Positions 25,620 through 34,247 of a stretch of 64,000 nt of DNA are shown piece after piece (within the stretch, counting starts at the first letter, position 1; each line of letters starts with the position of its first letter). The position numbers and the translations under genes were made by a program. The stretch comes from Paeniglutamicibacter cryotolerans (lineage in GTDB: Bacteria; Actinomycetota; Actinomycetes; Actinomycetales; Micrococcaceae): contig NZ_JACHVS010000005.1 in the NCBI RefSeq assembly GCF_014190875.1, positions 1 to 64,000 of the forward strand, written 5' to 3'. Below the pieces are notes generated by a model. The model was not told the origin of the DNA. It searched no databases and was given only the letters and a program-made list of their open reading frames with translations.

Positions 25620-28322
25620 TCAGCTCACCCTTAGCGTACGATTTTTTCCGTTTTCTGCGGCGACCCCCTCGTGCCCGAACATCCGCAACAGGTCATAGGC
25701 TCGCACCTGGTTGGTGACCAGCGAGCCGGCCACCCGCAGCATGTCCGGCCAAGCCGTGAGCACCTTTTTCACGTTCACTTTGTTGTTGCGGGTCAGGCCC
25801 TCCAGCGGTCCGTAGCTCTCTGCCGGCTCGGCGCCGGGCATTTGGGCCTTCCAGAAGCGTTGGTCTTCGAGGTCCCTGAAACGCGGGGAGAAGCGGTAGC
25901 CGAGCATCTTGAAAAGGCCGAAGACCATGTCGGAGTAGGAGGCGTTGTCGGTGGCAACCATCTCCGGCTTCACCCCGCCGTCCAAGTTCAACAGGGCGTC
26001 CAGGATGAACAGGGAGTCACGTGGGGTGCCGGGCACCACCATCTGTCCGATGCCGGCCACCTGGTCGTTGATCGCGTTCAGCCAGGTGATGCCCTTCTTC
26101 TTCGCGAAGTACTTCGGCGAGGGCGCGGCGTTGATGGTGCGCACGGGAACGACGAAGCGCAAGCCATCGACGGAGGCGAGCAGGCCCTGGCCCCAGAACT
26201 GCACGATGGGTACCCGGGCCTGGGCTTCGATCAATGCAGCGTTCGCCGCGGCGATGGTGGTGGTGCGCAGGTAGTACTGGTCAACGTGGACCAGCCGGGA
26301 GCGGGTGAGTGCCTCTTGGCCCGGGTTGATCACCGGGGTCATGCCGATGTTGCAGGCTTCCGAGACAAGCAGCGCGACGATCGAGGTGCTCAGGTCATTC
26401 ATCCGGGTCTTGCCATCGCCCAGGTGCACGAAGGCGTCCAGGAATCCGGTCCAGGCGTTCACCTCGAAGAGCAGGTCCGGCAGGTCGATATTCGGGAGCA
26501 TCTTCTCCACCCATCCGCGCAGCCACGCCAGCGACTTCGGCTCACCGAGCGCGTGAAGCTTCTCCACATTCAGTTTCGCCCGCCCGCTGGGCTGCACCTC
26601 GATGCTGATCTTCGCGTCATCACCGGCTGCTTCGAGGCGCTCGGCCATCTGCCTCCAGGTGGCATCCAGTACCTCGACCAGCTCCCGCAGGTGCTGCTCG
26701 GCATCCTCCTCCAGGCTCAGGCCGGCCAGGATGTCCTCGCGCACCGCCTCCCAACCCGTGCCCATGAGCAGGCGGGCACGTGGGTCCGACCAGCGGTGCG
26801 AGGGAGAGGCGAAGATATCCCGACGCTTCAGGGCGCGGAAGAGCTGTTCCAGGACACACACCACGTACGCGTCGCGGTCCACCATCCCCTCCGGCAGCTC
26901 GGCGTTCGCATATACCGCCTTGCGCCAGTGGGGCGGCACAAGCGTGTCGTCGATCTCCCGGGACAGCAGCGGCTTCTCGCCGACCTTCCGACGCGAAAGT
27001 GCGGGCAGTTTCTTCACCCCGGCCAAGATACGTACCCCTCCGGTCGCGGCCTCCAGCGCCGAGGTCTCACCCAACAGAGACAGGAACGGCTTGACGGTGT
27101 TGTAGCGTAGCGCCAACGCCCCGCGCAGTGCGCTCTGCGCCGAATCGCCGTCTTGGGGCACCAAGGTCACCACGGTGGCCGCCGCGCCCGACATCACCGA
27201 CCGGGGTGCGACCTCTTCCAATGCCTGCCACAGTGCGGCCACATCCACATCACCACCGGCCTCCTCGATGGACTCCAGCTTCTCGATGAACACCTTCGCC
27301 GCCCGTGCCACGATCCGAGATGCCTTCTCCAGCTGCGGCAGGGTGGACAGTCGCTGCTTGTCCGTGGAGCGCTTCGCGGTGCTGATCAGCCTGGTCGCCA
27401 TCAGGATCTCGAACAGGTCCAGGGCATCATCGATCGCATTGGCCTCCAGATGGCGCATCACCGCGGTGAGTATTGCCGTGCGCTTGGGTTCGGCGGTCCG
27501 CTCCAACTTCGGGGCCTTGGTGCCCAGCCCGTACCGGGCCAGCACGGAGAGCCGGTTCGGCGGTATCTGTTCCAGCTTCAGCCGGCCCAACCCGAAGGCG
27601 GCTATGTCCTCAACCCGCTGCAACGCACCCTTCATCGCGGTGCCGGTGGTCCGTGTTGGCGGTCGACGCATCCGCTCCAGTTCCGAGTACCGGGTGCCCT
27701 CCGGTGTCTTCAGCGTGGCAACCAAGTCCCCGGGCAGCGCCGGGTCCGCCCGCAGGGCGGCCTTGGCAATGGTGGCGTGCAGCCGCTTCTCGGCGATGGT
27801 GCGGACCTCGGAAACCTGCCGGGCCAGCACGTACACCCCGGGTAGCAGCACCCGGTGCCGACGCAGCCAACCCGCCGCGTGGTTGAACAACGCGACCGGT
27901 CCCTCGGCGTGCGTCCAGGCCCGCCCGTGCAGGAACGCCCTGAACATCCGGCCGTGAGCCGGGTCCTCGTACTGGTGGTAGCCGTACGCATCGCGGATCT
28001 CCCACGCGTGCTCATACGCCGTCTTCGGCCGCTCGGTGTACTCCTTGAGGCAGGAGGGATCCTCAATTTCCAGCTGCTCCGCCAGATGCTCAACGACCGG
28101 CCACGGCACGGCCGATGGATCCTCCAGGAACAGCCCGATGTACCGGACCGTGCACATCTGCAGGGCGAAGCCCAGGCGGTTGTGGTCACCGCGCCGCTTC
28201 GCGATCAGGCTCCGGTCCTCGTCGTCGAGGAAGAAGAAGCGCTCCAACTCGGGCCGCGTCGGTTCCTCGGCGAACCTTCCATAGGCCTCAGCCTGCTCAT
28301 CAGTCAGAAATTCCACGGGCAT
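25620..28322 (-). CDS. tnpA: Tn3-family transposase TnpA, C-terminally truncated
   Basis: The start MPVEFLTDEQAEAYGRF (28322) matches Tn3 transposases of actinobacteria; a further 19 codons upstream have no similarity. The DDE catalytic region is present (VSEACNIGMTPV, MVATDNASYSDMVFGLFKML). Similarity stops after YDLLRMFGHEG; the usual last ~100 residues, including GQALAE...GR and the final catalytic-domain helices, are missing. The remaining codons to 25620 come from a Tn21-type terminal repeat. The protein is thus ~900 residues instead of ~1000 and probably inactive. Confidence 0.9.
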   Translation of the reverse strand: MPVEFLTDEQAEAYGRFAEEPTRPELERFFFLDDEDRSLIAKRRGDHNRLGFALQMCTVRYIGLFLEDPSAVPWPVVEHLAEQLEIEDPSCLKEYTERPKTAYEHAWEIRDAYGYHQYEDPAHGRMFRAFLHGRAWTHAEGPVALFNHAAGWLRRHRVLLPGVYVLARQVSEVRTIAEKRLHATIAKAALRADPALPGDLVATLKTPEGTRYSELERMRRPPTRTTGTAMKGALQRVEDIAAFGLGRLKLEQIPPNRLSVLARYGLGTKAPKLERTAEPKRTAILTAVMRHLEANAIDDALDLFEILMATRLISTAKRSTDKQRLSTLPQLEKASRIVARAAKVFIEKLESIEEAGGDVDVAALWQALEEVAPRSVMSGAAATVVTLVPQDGDSAQSALRGALALRYNTVKPFLSLLGETSALEAATGGVRILAGVKKLPALSRRKVGEKPLLSREIDDTLVPPHWRKAVYANAELPEGMVDRDAYVVCVLEQLFRALKRRDIFASPSHRWSDPRARLLMGTGWEAVREDILAGLSLEEDAEQHLRELVEVLDATWRQMAERLEAAGDDAKISIEVQPSGRAKLNVEKLHALGEPKSLAWLRGWVEKMLPNIDLPDLLFEVNAWTGFLDAFVHLGDGKTRMNDLSTSIVALLVSEACNIGMTPVINPGQEALTRSRLVHVDQYYLRTTTIAAANAALIEAQARVPIVQFWGQGLLASVDGLRFVVPVRTINAAPSPKYFAKKKGITWLNAINDQVAGIGQMVVPGTPRDSLFILDALLNLDGGVKPEMVATDNASYSDMVFGLFKMLGYRFSPRFRDLEDQRFWKAQMPGAEPAESYGPLEGLTRNNKVNVKKVLTAWPDMLRVAGSLVTNQVRAYDLLRMFGHEGVAAENGKNRTLRVS
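25630..25667. repeat. Tn21/Tn501-type 38-bp terminal inverted repeat inside tnpA
   Basis: On the minus strand the 38 bp begin GGGGTCGCCGCAGAAAACGG and end AAAAAATCGTACGCTAAG. From memory this is close to the repeats of the Tn21/Tn501/Tn1721 group. The outer GGGG end points toward tnpA and the inner CTAAG end toward the GNAT gene. So a second, different Tn3-family element seems to have inserted into tnpA and removed its end. Confidence 0.8.
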
Positions 28323-28417
28323 GAGACTGACAATAGCCGTCCCACCAGTGATCGAGATCCTTCCGACGAAACCCCGCACAACCTGGATCTCCTGCGTTAA
28401 TCGATCATGATCAAGTG

Positions 28418-28448
28418 CTTAGCGCCAACCGCTGTACCAGTAGTCCCC
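28418..28448. repeat. Candidate right end of the tnpA-bearing transposon, inside the McrB-like gene
   Basis: On the minus strand the sequence begins GGGGACTACTGGTACAGCGG and ends TTGGCGCTAAG. The terminal GGGG and inner GCGCTAAG match the ends of the candidate repeat at 24138-24175. The McrB-like frame loses its family sequence exactly here. The GGGG-to-CTAAG distance is 31 bp rather than 38, so the true end may lie a few bases further out. Confidence 0.5.
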
Positions 28449-29975
28449 AAGGCCGGCCAAGCGCTTGGCGGTGTAGGTCTTGCCGACGCCGGGAGGGCCG
28501 GCCAGGATGATGTTCTTCTTGCGGGCCAGCACGGAGCAGAGGCGGTCGTAGTGGGCCTCGTCTACGTAGACCTGGTCCAGAAACGCTGTCCGGTCATACG
28601 GCGGCAGCTCCACGGGGGTGTCGATCAATGCCGGCTCGTCGGCCTCGTTGTCGTCGAAGAGCGCTTCGAGCTTCGCCACGTAGTCCCGGTGCGCGGTGAT
28701 GTCGGTCAGAGTCTTGGTGGCGGCGTCACCCGGGTGCTGCCAGGATCCGTCGTGGGTCCAGCGGACAGATCGGACGTTCCGGAAGGAGGCGCGTTCGGGG
28801 TCGTAGGACGCCTCGGAGATGACTTCGCCGCGCCCCACCAGTTCCCGGCGGCCGCGCTTGGCGTAGACGATGTCGCCCTCGGAGATCTCATTCTGGAACT
28901 GCCACATGGCCAGGACGGCGTTGTTGTTGGAGGCCCCGGTGCCTTCGATGTCCAGTGCGGTACGGATGGATTCGCGGTCGGGGTAGTCGGCTATGTCTCC
29001 GAGGCTGTCCCAGTCGATGCCCATGATGCCTTCACGGGAAAACTCGCCCCATTCGGAGGCCTGTGCGCCAGGGGAATAGAGCCAGTAGTGCCGACGCCGC
29101 GGCTCATTCAGCTCATCGGTCCCTGCGGAGCTGGGCTTCTCGTCCCAAAGCTCGTGCACACCGTCATCCCAGAAGTGGAAGGGCTCCGTACGGTCCTGAG
29201 AGAGGGCTGCGCGGATGGAGAGCAGGTCCCGATCCAAGGCTTCGGGGCCGGAACCGGTGGAGCCGCCGATCAAGGGACCGAGCCCGGCACGGATCTTCCG
29301 CTTCATGGTGGCTGCGGAGATCGGTTCGAAGATGTCGGGCCGGGCGAAGAACTGCAGCGTGTTGCGCATGTCGCTGCAGTCGCGTCCCGAGGCCAGCATG
29401 ACGCGCTGCAGCTCCCACGAATCATGGCGCGCGGCATCCTTTTGCACTCCATCGAGGGAGGCCCAGTGCTGAACGAAGTGGCAGAGCCAGGGCAGGTGCA
29501 GCCAGAGGCGCTGGTTGTACCAGGGACCCGGATTGAAGCCAGCGGTGTTGGCCGGTCGGGCGAGCCAGGACGCCATGGGCTCAGGGATAGTGAGAGGTTC
29601 TTCCAAGTAGTACAGGACGCGCTCCACATTGGCGCGGCGAGACTTCGGGAGGGACGCCTTGAGCCCGTGACCGCGCAGGAACACCATCTCAGCGGCCAGC
29701 AGGATCGCCTCACGTGAGGCACCGGCCAGTTGCTGGTCCAGCTTTTCCCACTGGTTATTTTCAGTGCCTTCGATCGGGTTGTCCTCGACTCGCGCCCGGA
29801 TCTCCTCGGCGGCCTCCGGCGTCCAGATCCGGGTGCTCGGGTCCAAGACGGAGTACCCGCCGCCGAGCATCTGATCGATCAGCGGCTTGATGTCCGTAGC
29901 GATCGCCATGTCCGCGGCTGGCCGGAACCGCAGGAGCGAGTCGATGGTGTTCTGATCTGGTGCGAAGGAGTCCAT
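28419..29975 (-). pseudogene. McrB-like restriction ATPase with EVE/PUA-like domain, truncated by a transposon
   Basis: 518 codons remain. Residues ~295-400 (HYWLYSPGAQASEWGEF, NEISEGDIVYAKRGRRELVG) resemble the EVE/PUA-like modified-base-reading domain found fused to McrB. Next comes the start of the AAA+ GTPase domain: NIILAGPPGVGKTYTAKRLA (Walker A, near 493). Directly after this the family sequence stops and 11 transposon-derived codons follow, so Walker B, the McrB NTxD region and all else are missing. Type IV restriction systems of this kind cut modified phage DNA with an McrC partner; none is found here. The remnant must be non-functional. Confidence 0.8.
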
Positions 29976-29987
29976 GAGCTGATTCTG

Positions 29988-30300
29988 TCAGCTGCCTGGA
30001 AGAGGCGTCCACGAAGGCTCGCCAAAGCAAACACCCGCATCGAAGGTGTGCCACGGGGTGAACTCGTATTACTCGGAGAGCAGGTCTTGGGCGCGCCACG
30101 GAGTGGTGCCGAAGGAGTAGGTGTCCACGAAGGAGGCGGTGAGGCGGAAATACTGATCGCTGACCTAGTGCCGGGCCGGGAAGTAGTCCTGCCAGTGGGT
30201 CGCCCCCCGATACGGGCGGTCGGGGAGTCTGGCCCGGAGCCGGGGTATCCGCGCAGGATGCGGTCCAGGCGGGTGTGGATTTGATCGCCATGCGGCGGCA
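29988..30300 (-). pseudogene. Degenerate ORF upstream of the McrB-like gene
   Basis: One minus-strand frame reads protein-like but with in-frame stops: GATHWQDYFPARH, stop, VSDQYFRLTASFVDTYSFGT and TPWRAQDLLSE, stop, then YEFTPWHTFDAGVCFGEPSW and TPLPGS with a final stop 12 nt before the mcrB-like ATG. The aromatic-rich composition differs from the Ser/Pro/Arg-rich translations of other frames, which argues for a decayed gene of the same operon. The family is not recognised. The rest of 30300-30640 shows nothing. Confidence 0.4.
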
Positions 30301-30644
30301 TTCTGTGATCGTTCGGTGACGCACCTGCGCCCGCAAGAGGATCCCCTATCCGGGCGCATCTGCTGTCCCGCAGGAGGTTCCCCAGTGGCACACGACCAAC
30401 ACGGACCTGCCAACGGTGCCGCACTGTTTTCAGTGAACCGTGCGCCGACCCGCTTATGCCCTTTTGGTGCGGTGACGATCACTGGAGCCGTGCATGCGCA
30501 AGTACGAGGGCGCAACGTTTACCTGAGCACTGTTGCGACTCCGAGCTGCCGACCCCCGATAGGAAAATACTGATTTACTGCCTCAAAGAGTCGCCAGCCT
30601 CGATGAGGAACCTATGCATCATTCGCAACAGGTTCGATTCTGCT

Positions 30645-30977
30645 TCATGGTTGATATTCAAGAGCGCTATCGATTGCTCTTACCTGATCGAAGTAGCGGA
30701 AGTTCACCTTCATTGCTTTCCCTCCGACCGTGATGTTGTAGAAGAGCCCACTGGGCTCACCAAGGAACTGATCGCGGGGTGACTCTTCAATGAGACGCTT
30801 GATGACGGTCTGGGAGAACGTTCCTGACCCGAACACCATGAAGCGGCGATTGGTCGCGATCACGATTCGGTACCCCCCACCACGGTTTAGGAGGGTCAAC
30901 TGCCCCGCGAACCCTCCCTGGATTACTTCACCGGGTTCCACATGCACTTGAGCGCGCTGGATAATCTTGTCTGCCAT
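30645..30977 (-). CDS. Small PH-like-domain hypothetical protein
   Basis: 110 residues from MADKIIQRAQ (two further ATGs lie 4 and 7 codons upstream or so). The pattern VEPGEVIQGGFAGQL, RIVIATNRRFMVFGSG, DQFLGEPSG is like bacterial PH-domain (bPH) proteins, in which a short beta-barrel carries a T-N/D-R-R turn. Role unknown; cytoplasmic, no membrane segment. It is transcribed away from the divergent DUF3592 gene. Confidence 0.65.
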   Translation of the reverse strand: MADKIIQRAQVHVEPGEVIQGGFAGQLTLLNRGGGYRIVIATNRRFMVFGSGTFSQTVIKRLIEESPRDQFLGEPSGLFYNITVGGKAMKVNFRYFDQVRAIDSALEYQP

Positions 30978-31327
30978 GGTCATGCTCTTCATCATATCAG
31001 CGTGGCTTTTAGGACCAGATAAAGTTTGTCAAAGCGGCCGGTGCGAGCAGCTTCACGCTTCTTTGTGCCCGGCGGCCGTTCAGCTTCCGGGACGTGCCAC
31101 GCGTTCTGCCTTCGAAAAATCACGTAGTTTAGCGCCTAATCACTATGATCGCCATTCTTGATGCTGCGTTTAACGGTCAGCAAGGCAGCTGTACGCGGTC
31201 TGCGGCACCGTCATTTCAACAGTCGATTATTTGACCATAACCTGGCATTGGCTGGCCCACAGCTACGAAGAACGCCCATACTTCAGGGCAACCCACAGAG
31301 AATGGATCAAAGATTCCCCGCCCAACG

Positions 31328-31813
31328 ATGAATACCCGCGCCCGTACGACAGCCAGGCCGAAGCCGAAGAGACCCCTGCCCAAGAAACGGCAACGAAAAC
31401 GCGCAACCTTCGTAGTCTATTTCGTTGCCATCTCCGTGTGCGTTGCAGTCGTGTTGTTACCTTGCATCTGGTTGACCACGTCCGTCGTCGAAAAACGCGA
31501 GCTCACACAATTAGGAATACAAACAACAGCCACGATCACTAAGCATCACAGCAAAATCGTGCACGGAGGCAGAACCTCTAGTAAGTACTTTTTGATTGAC
31601 TACACCTTCACTCCCGATGACCAGACACAGGAATACGGCACCGATGTGGAGTTGCCCTTGGACCTATGGGACACAGTTCGGGTTGGCTCGGCAATTTCGG
31701 TGGCTTACAACCCCCGTAACCCCTCCGATAACCAACCAACCATGATACTCAAGCGTTTCCCTGAACCGTCCCGGAAATCATGCCGCCGTCTTGTGGGCGG
31801 CAGCGTCGGGTAA
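31328..31813 (+). CDS. DUF3592-like membrane protein, 3' end disrupted by an IS3-family element
   Basis: A basic N-terminus (many Lys/Arg up to residue 25) precedes one membrane helix (VVYFVAISVCVAVVLLPCIW). Then TTATITKHHSK, YFLIDYTFTPDDQ and VRVGSAISVAYNPRNPSDNQ, the conserved beta-rich DUF3592 pattern. After MILKRFPEP the sequence is that of the inserted element (boundary 31762), giving 17 foreign C-terminal codons. A second membrane helix common in the family is therefore lost. Confidence 0.65.
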   Translation: MNTRARTTARPKPKRPLPKKRQRKRATFVVYFVAISVCVAVVLLPCIWLTTSVVEKRELTQLGIQTTATITKHHSKIVHGGRTSSKYFLIDYTFTPDDQTQEYGTDVELPLDLWDTVRVGSAISVAYNPRNPSDNQPTMILKRFPEPSRKSCRRLVGGSVG

Positions 31814-32677
31814 CGAGCCGGAAATTTCAGCATAGTAGGTTCGCTCAAATTCCTCCGGGGTTTGGTGTTCCAAAGTGGAATGCAAGCGCTCATTGTTGTA
31901 CCAGTGAACCCAGTCGAAGACGACCTCAATCACGTCGGATTCAGTCTTCAGGGCCCCGGTTCGGAACGGTGAACCCTTGGCCACGGCTTCGTTCTTGAAG
32001 AGTCCCATCACGGTTTCGGCGGCCGCATTGTCGTACGCATCCCCGACGCTGCCGATCGAAGGGATCAGTCCCTCAATCTCCAGGGTGTCGGTGTAGCGGA
32101 TCGAGGTGTACTGACTGCCCGCATCGCTGTGGTGCAGAAGTCCCTTGTCAACCGGCCTATTGGCGTTTTTTCGGCGCCATAGTGCCATCTTGAGGCACTG
32201 CTCCACGAAGGCGGTGTCCTTGACCGTGGAAGTTTCCCAACCGACGATGGCCCGCGAATACAGGTCGATCACCAACGCGACGTAAACGAACCCGGAATAC
32301 ACCGGAACGTAGGTAAAATCGGTGACCCAAATCCGGTTTGGCGCACTGGCCTGGAAATTGCGGTTCAGCAGGTCCCCGGCGCGTTTTCCGTCCTTGCCGG
32401 GGATGGTGGTGCGGGTCTTGCGGCCACGGACAAGCCCGTTCATGCCTTCGTCTCGCATGAGCCGGTCCACGGTGTGTTTGGAGGCCTCAGGGAAGTCATT
32501 GCGGCGCAGCCACGCGGTCATCTTCCGGCGACCGTAGAGGATTTCCGGCCGCGGCCGCCCCTTGGCGTCTGGGATGTTCAGTGCGCGTAACGTGTCGATG
32601 ACCCTGGTGTCCTCGACCGCCCGCAGTGCCGGCAGTCGTGTTTTCCAGGCCCGGTAGGTCCGTGCGGCGACCTGCAC
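31778..32677 (-). CDS. IS3-family transposase OrfB (integrase core)
   Basis: 299 residues with the rve integrase core. The first Asp is in IWVTDFTYVPVYSG, the second in LLHHSDAGSQYTS and the Glu in AAAETVMGLFKNE, 35 residues later (DD35E). An upstream HTH_21-like part (YGRRKMTAWLRRND) is present. Family sequence continues upstream of 32677 to about 32760 in this frame (CRFIDELRAKGHAVESICSV), so the protein is probably made as an OrfAB fusion by -1 frameshifting near the end of orfA. Confidence 0.93.
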   Translation of the reverse strand: MQVAARTYRAWKTRLPALRAVEDTRVIDTLRALNIPDAKGRPRPEILYGRRKMTAWLRRNDFPEASKHTVDRLMRDEGMNGLVRGRKTRTTIPGKDGKRAGDLLNRNFQASAPNRIWVTDFTYVPVYSGFVYVALVIDLYSRAIVGWETSTVKDTAFVEQCLKMALWRRKNANRPVDKGLLHHSDAGSQYTSIRYTDTLEIEGLIPSIGSVGDAYDNAAAETVMGLFKNEAVAKGSPFRTGALKTESDVIEVVFDWVHWYNNERLHSTLEHQTPEEFERTYYAEISGSLPDAAAHKTAA

Positions 32678-32754
32678 GCCCTGCTCTCGCAGGACGGAAC
32701 AGATCGACTCGACCGCATGGCCTTTGGCTCTCAGTTCGTCAATGAAACGGCAAA

Positions 32755-33066
32755 TCAGCGGCGGCGAGGGTCGAGTTCCCTCGCGAAGAAAATCGATGCC
32801 GCTTTCAGGATCTCGTTGGCTTCCTTCAAGTCCCGGTTTTCGACCCGCAGCCGCTTGAGCTCATCGATCTCATCGGTGGTTGGGCCGTCCTTCTCGCCTG
32901 AGTCCACCTGGGATTGGACCACCCAACGGCGCAAGGACTCGGCGCCGACATCCAGCTTCGGGGCCAGTGCCTTGCATGCTGCGTAGAGCGATGGATATTC
33001 GGTGATTCGATCCAGGACCATGTTCACGGCACGGTCACGAACTTCGGCAGGGTATTTCTTGGGCAT
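32755..33066 (-). CDS. IS3-family transposase OrfA
   Basis: 103 residues from MPKKYPAEVRDRAVNMVLDR. The HTH is followed by a leucine-zipper coiled coil (ELKRLRVENRDLKEANEILK) as usual for IS3 OrfA. The final ASIFFARELDPRRR overlaps the beginning of the OrfB frame. Binds the terminal repeats. Confidence 0.93.
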   Translation of the reverse strand: MPKKYPAEVRDRAVNMVLDRITEYPSLYAACKALAPKLDVGAESLRRWVVQSQVDSGEKDGPTTDEIDELKRLRVENRDLKEANEILKAASIFFARELDPRRR

Positions 33067-33175
33067 GGTTGCCATCTTTCTCAAAAAAGACAGCGGCATC
33101 AAACCCGGGACGGTTCAGCATTTGCCTCCTTTGTGGGATACCCGCGCAGTAGTACCAGCAGTACCCTATGGGCGT

Positions 33176-33364
33176 GGTCGTCGGATAGCTTGAGACGACC
33201 GCAGCAGTACCAGCAGCAACCTATGGGCGTGGTCGTCGGATAGCTTGAGACGACCGCAGCAGGACCAGCAACACCAGCAGTACCCGGTCGTCGGATAGCT
33301 TGAGACGACCGGAGCAGGACCAGCAACACCAGCAGTACCCGGTCGTCGACAGCTTGAGATGACC
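33176..33364. repeat. Four-copy tandem hairpin repeat with exact 55-bp period
   Basis: The hairpin GGTCGTC-N11-GACGACC (loop GGATAGCTTGA) starts at 33176, 33231, 33286 and 33341, exactly 55 bp apart. The fourth copy has a changed loop and one arm mismatch (GATGACC). Between hairpins are ~30-bp spacers rich in CAG/CCAGCAG triplets (GCAGTACCAGCAG, GCAGGACCAGCAACACC), of two subtypes. Partial spacer sequence occurs before copy 1. All frames are open or short here, with no recognisable protein. Confidence 0.9.
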
Positions 33365-33400
33365 GGTGCAGTACATGAATTGAACACAGAAAATGAATCT

Positions 33401-33447
33401 GCGGGGCGGGCAAGGAATATATTCCTTGCCCGCCCCGCGCCGTTTTT
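33401..33447 (+). terminator. 38-bp perfect palindrome with T-run, strong terminator-like hairpin
   Basis: Positions 33401-33438 are a perfect 19+19 palindrome (GCGGGGCGGGCAAGGAATA and its complement) followed closely by five T (33443-33447). Very GC-rich outside and AT at the tip. It lies between the 55-bp repeats and an AT-rich 250-bp gap that holds no gene. Confidence 0.7.
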
Positions 33448-33803
33448 GCCACGTTTCGCTCTGCGTCCCTCATCAGCGACTGCCTGGCGCAAGGAAAAAG
33501 TCCGGGGTAGCCGCCTCTGTAGTCTCGCGTCCGACAGTGCACCCGATTCTTCTATATATGTAATTAGATAAAACGATTCATTAAGCCGATAGTGTAGATT
33601 ATGTAAGGTAAGCACATTGCACTATTAAAATACACATTTATTTACTTTATTCGATGATGGCTGGGCTGTCCATCCGAGTCAGCCAGTTCAACACGGTTTT
33701 CGCCGTGCTGCCTCAGGTCAAGACGTTGACTCCTGCACAGCTCCCGAGCCCCTCTGCAGGCTCTAGAATGTGTTCAGACACGGACCAACGGAAGGGTTGC
33801 ACG

Positions 33804-34247
33804 ATGCCCAGCTTCACCACCGAGCTGCTGCAGCGCGGCAATAACGTCGGCATCGTCATTCCGGATGCAGTGCTCATCGAACTGGGCGGAAAGCGCGTCC
33901 CCGTCATCGTCACCATCAATGGCGAATACAGCTACCGCAACACCACCGCGGTCATGGGCGGACTGAACCTGGTCGGCCTGAGTGCCGCCCATCGTGCGGC
34001 CTCCGGATTCGCTGGGGGCGATATTGTCGAGGTCACGATATATCGCGACGATGCGCCGCGCGAGGTAAAGGTACCCGAGGCGCTGAGTCGTTTATTAGCA
34101 GAGGATCCGGGGGCTACCGCCGCATGGGAGAAACTGCCATACAGTCAACGCAAAGAGCATGCGAGATCAATCGAAGAGGCCAAGAGCGAAGACACTCGCG
34201 CCCGTCGCGTCCACAAGACACTGGTCCTGCTGCGAGCAGACTCCTGA
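33804..34247 (+). CDS. DUF1905 / YdeI-OmpD-associated family protein
   Basis: 147 residues from MPSFTTELLQRGNNVGIVIP, SD GGAAGGG 7 nt upstream. The first ~90 residues fit the DUF1905 beta-barrel (ELGGKRVPVIVTINGEYSYR, HRAASGFAGGDIVEVTIYRD). The end fits the bacteriocin-protection YdeI/OmdA helical segment (LPYSQRKEHARSIEEAKSEDTRARR). Cellular role is not established. The frame is open upstream but without similarity. Confidence 0.85.
   Translation: MPSFTTELLQRGNNVGIVIPDAVLIELGGKRVPVIVTINGEYSYRNTTAVMGGLNLVGLSAAHRAASGFAGGDIVEVTIYRDDAPREVKVPEALSRLLAEDPGATAAWEKLPYSQRKEHARSIEEAKSEDTRARRVHKTLVLLRADS

Larger units (their letters stand above)
31762..33117 (-). mobile_element. IS3-family insertion sequence, 1356 bp
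   Basis: Ends are inverted repeats: TGAACCGTCCCGG at the left and the same 13 bases, reverse-complemented, at the right, with further matches inside (ATGCCGC). It carries orfA and orfB on the minus strand with DDE residues intact. The bases outside (TTCCC left, GCATT right) do not match, so no target duplication is visible; a flanking deletion may have followed insertion. Confidence 0.9.

Noticed and set aside
24133..28460. A single intact Tn3 transposon spanning tnpR to the mcrB junction
   Set aside because: tnpA lacks its C-terminus, an unrelated Tn21-type repeat lies inside it, and no 5-bp duplication pairs the two outer ends.
31757..33121. Target-site duplication for the IS3-family element
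   Set aside because: Flanks TTCCC and GCATT do not match in any 3-5 bp register.
33176..33364. Possible CRISPR array
   Set aside because: Only four units, spacers are related to each other, the repeat is a hairpin of 25 bp with a 55-bp period, and no cas gene is nearby.
33166..33615. Minus-strand open frame of ~149 codons across the tandem repeats
   Set aside because: The translation is only the repeat read in frame (CCWSC/GRLKLSDD phrases) and has no family; the DNA repeat explains it.
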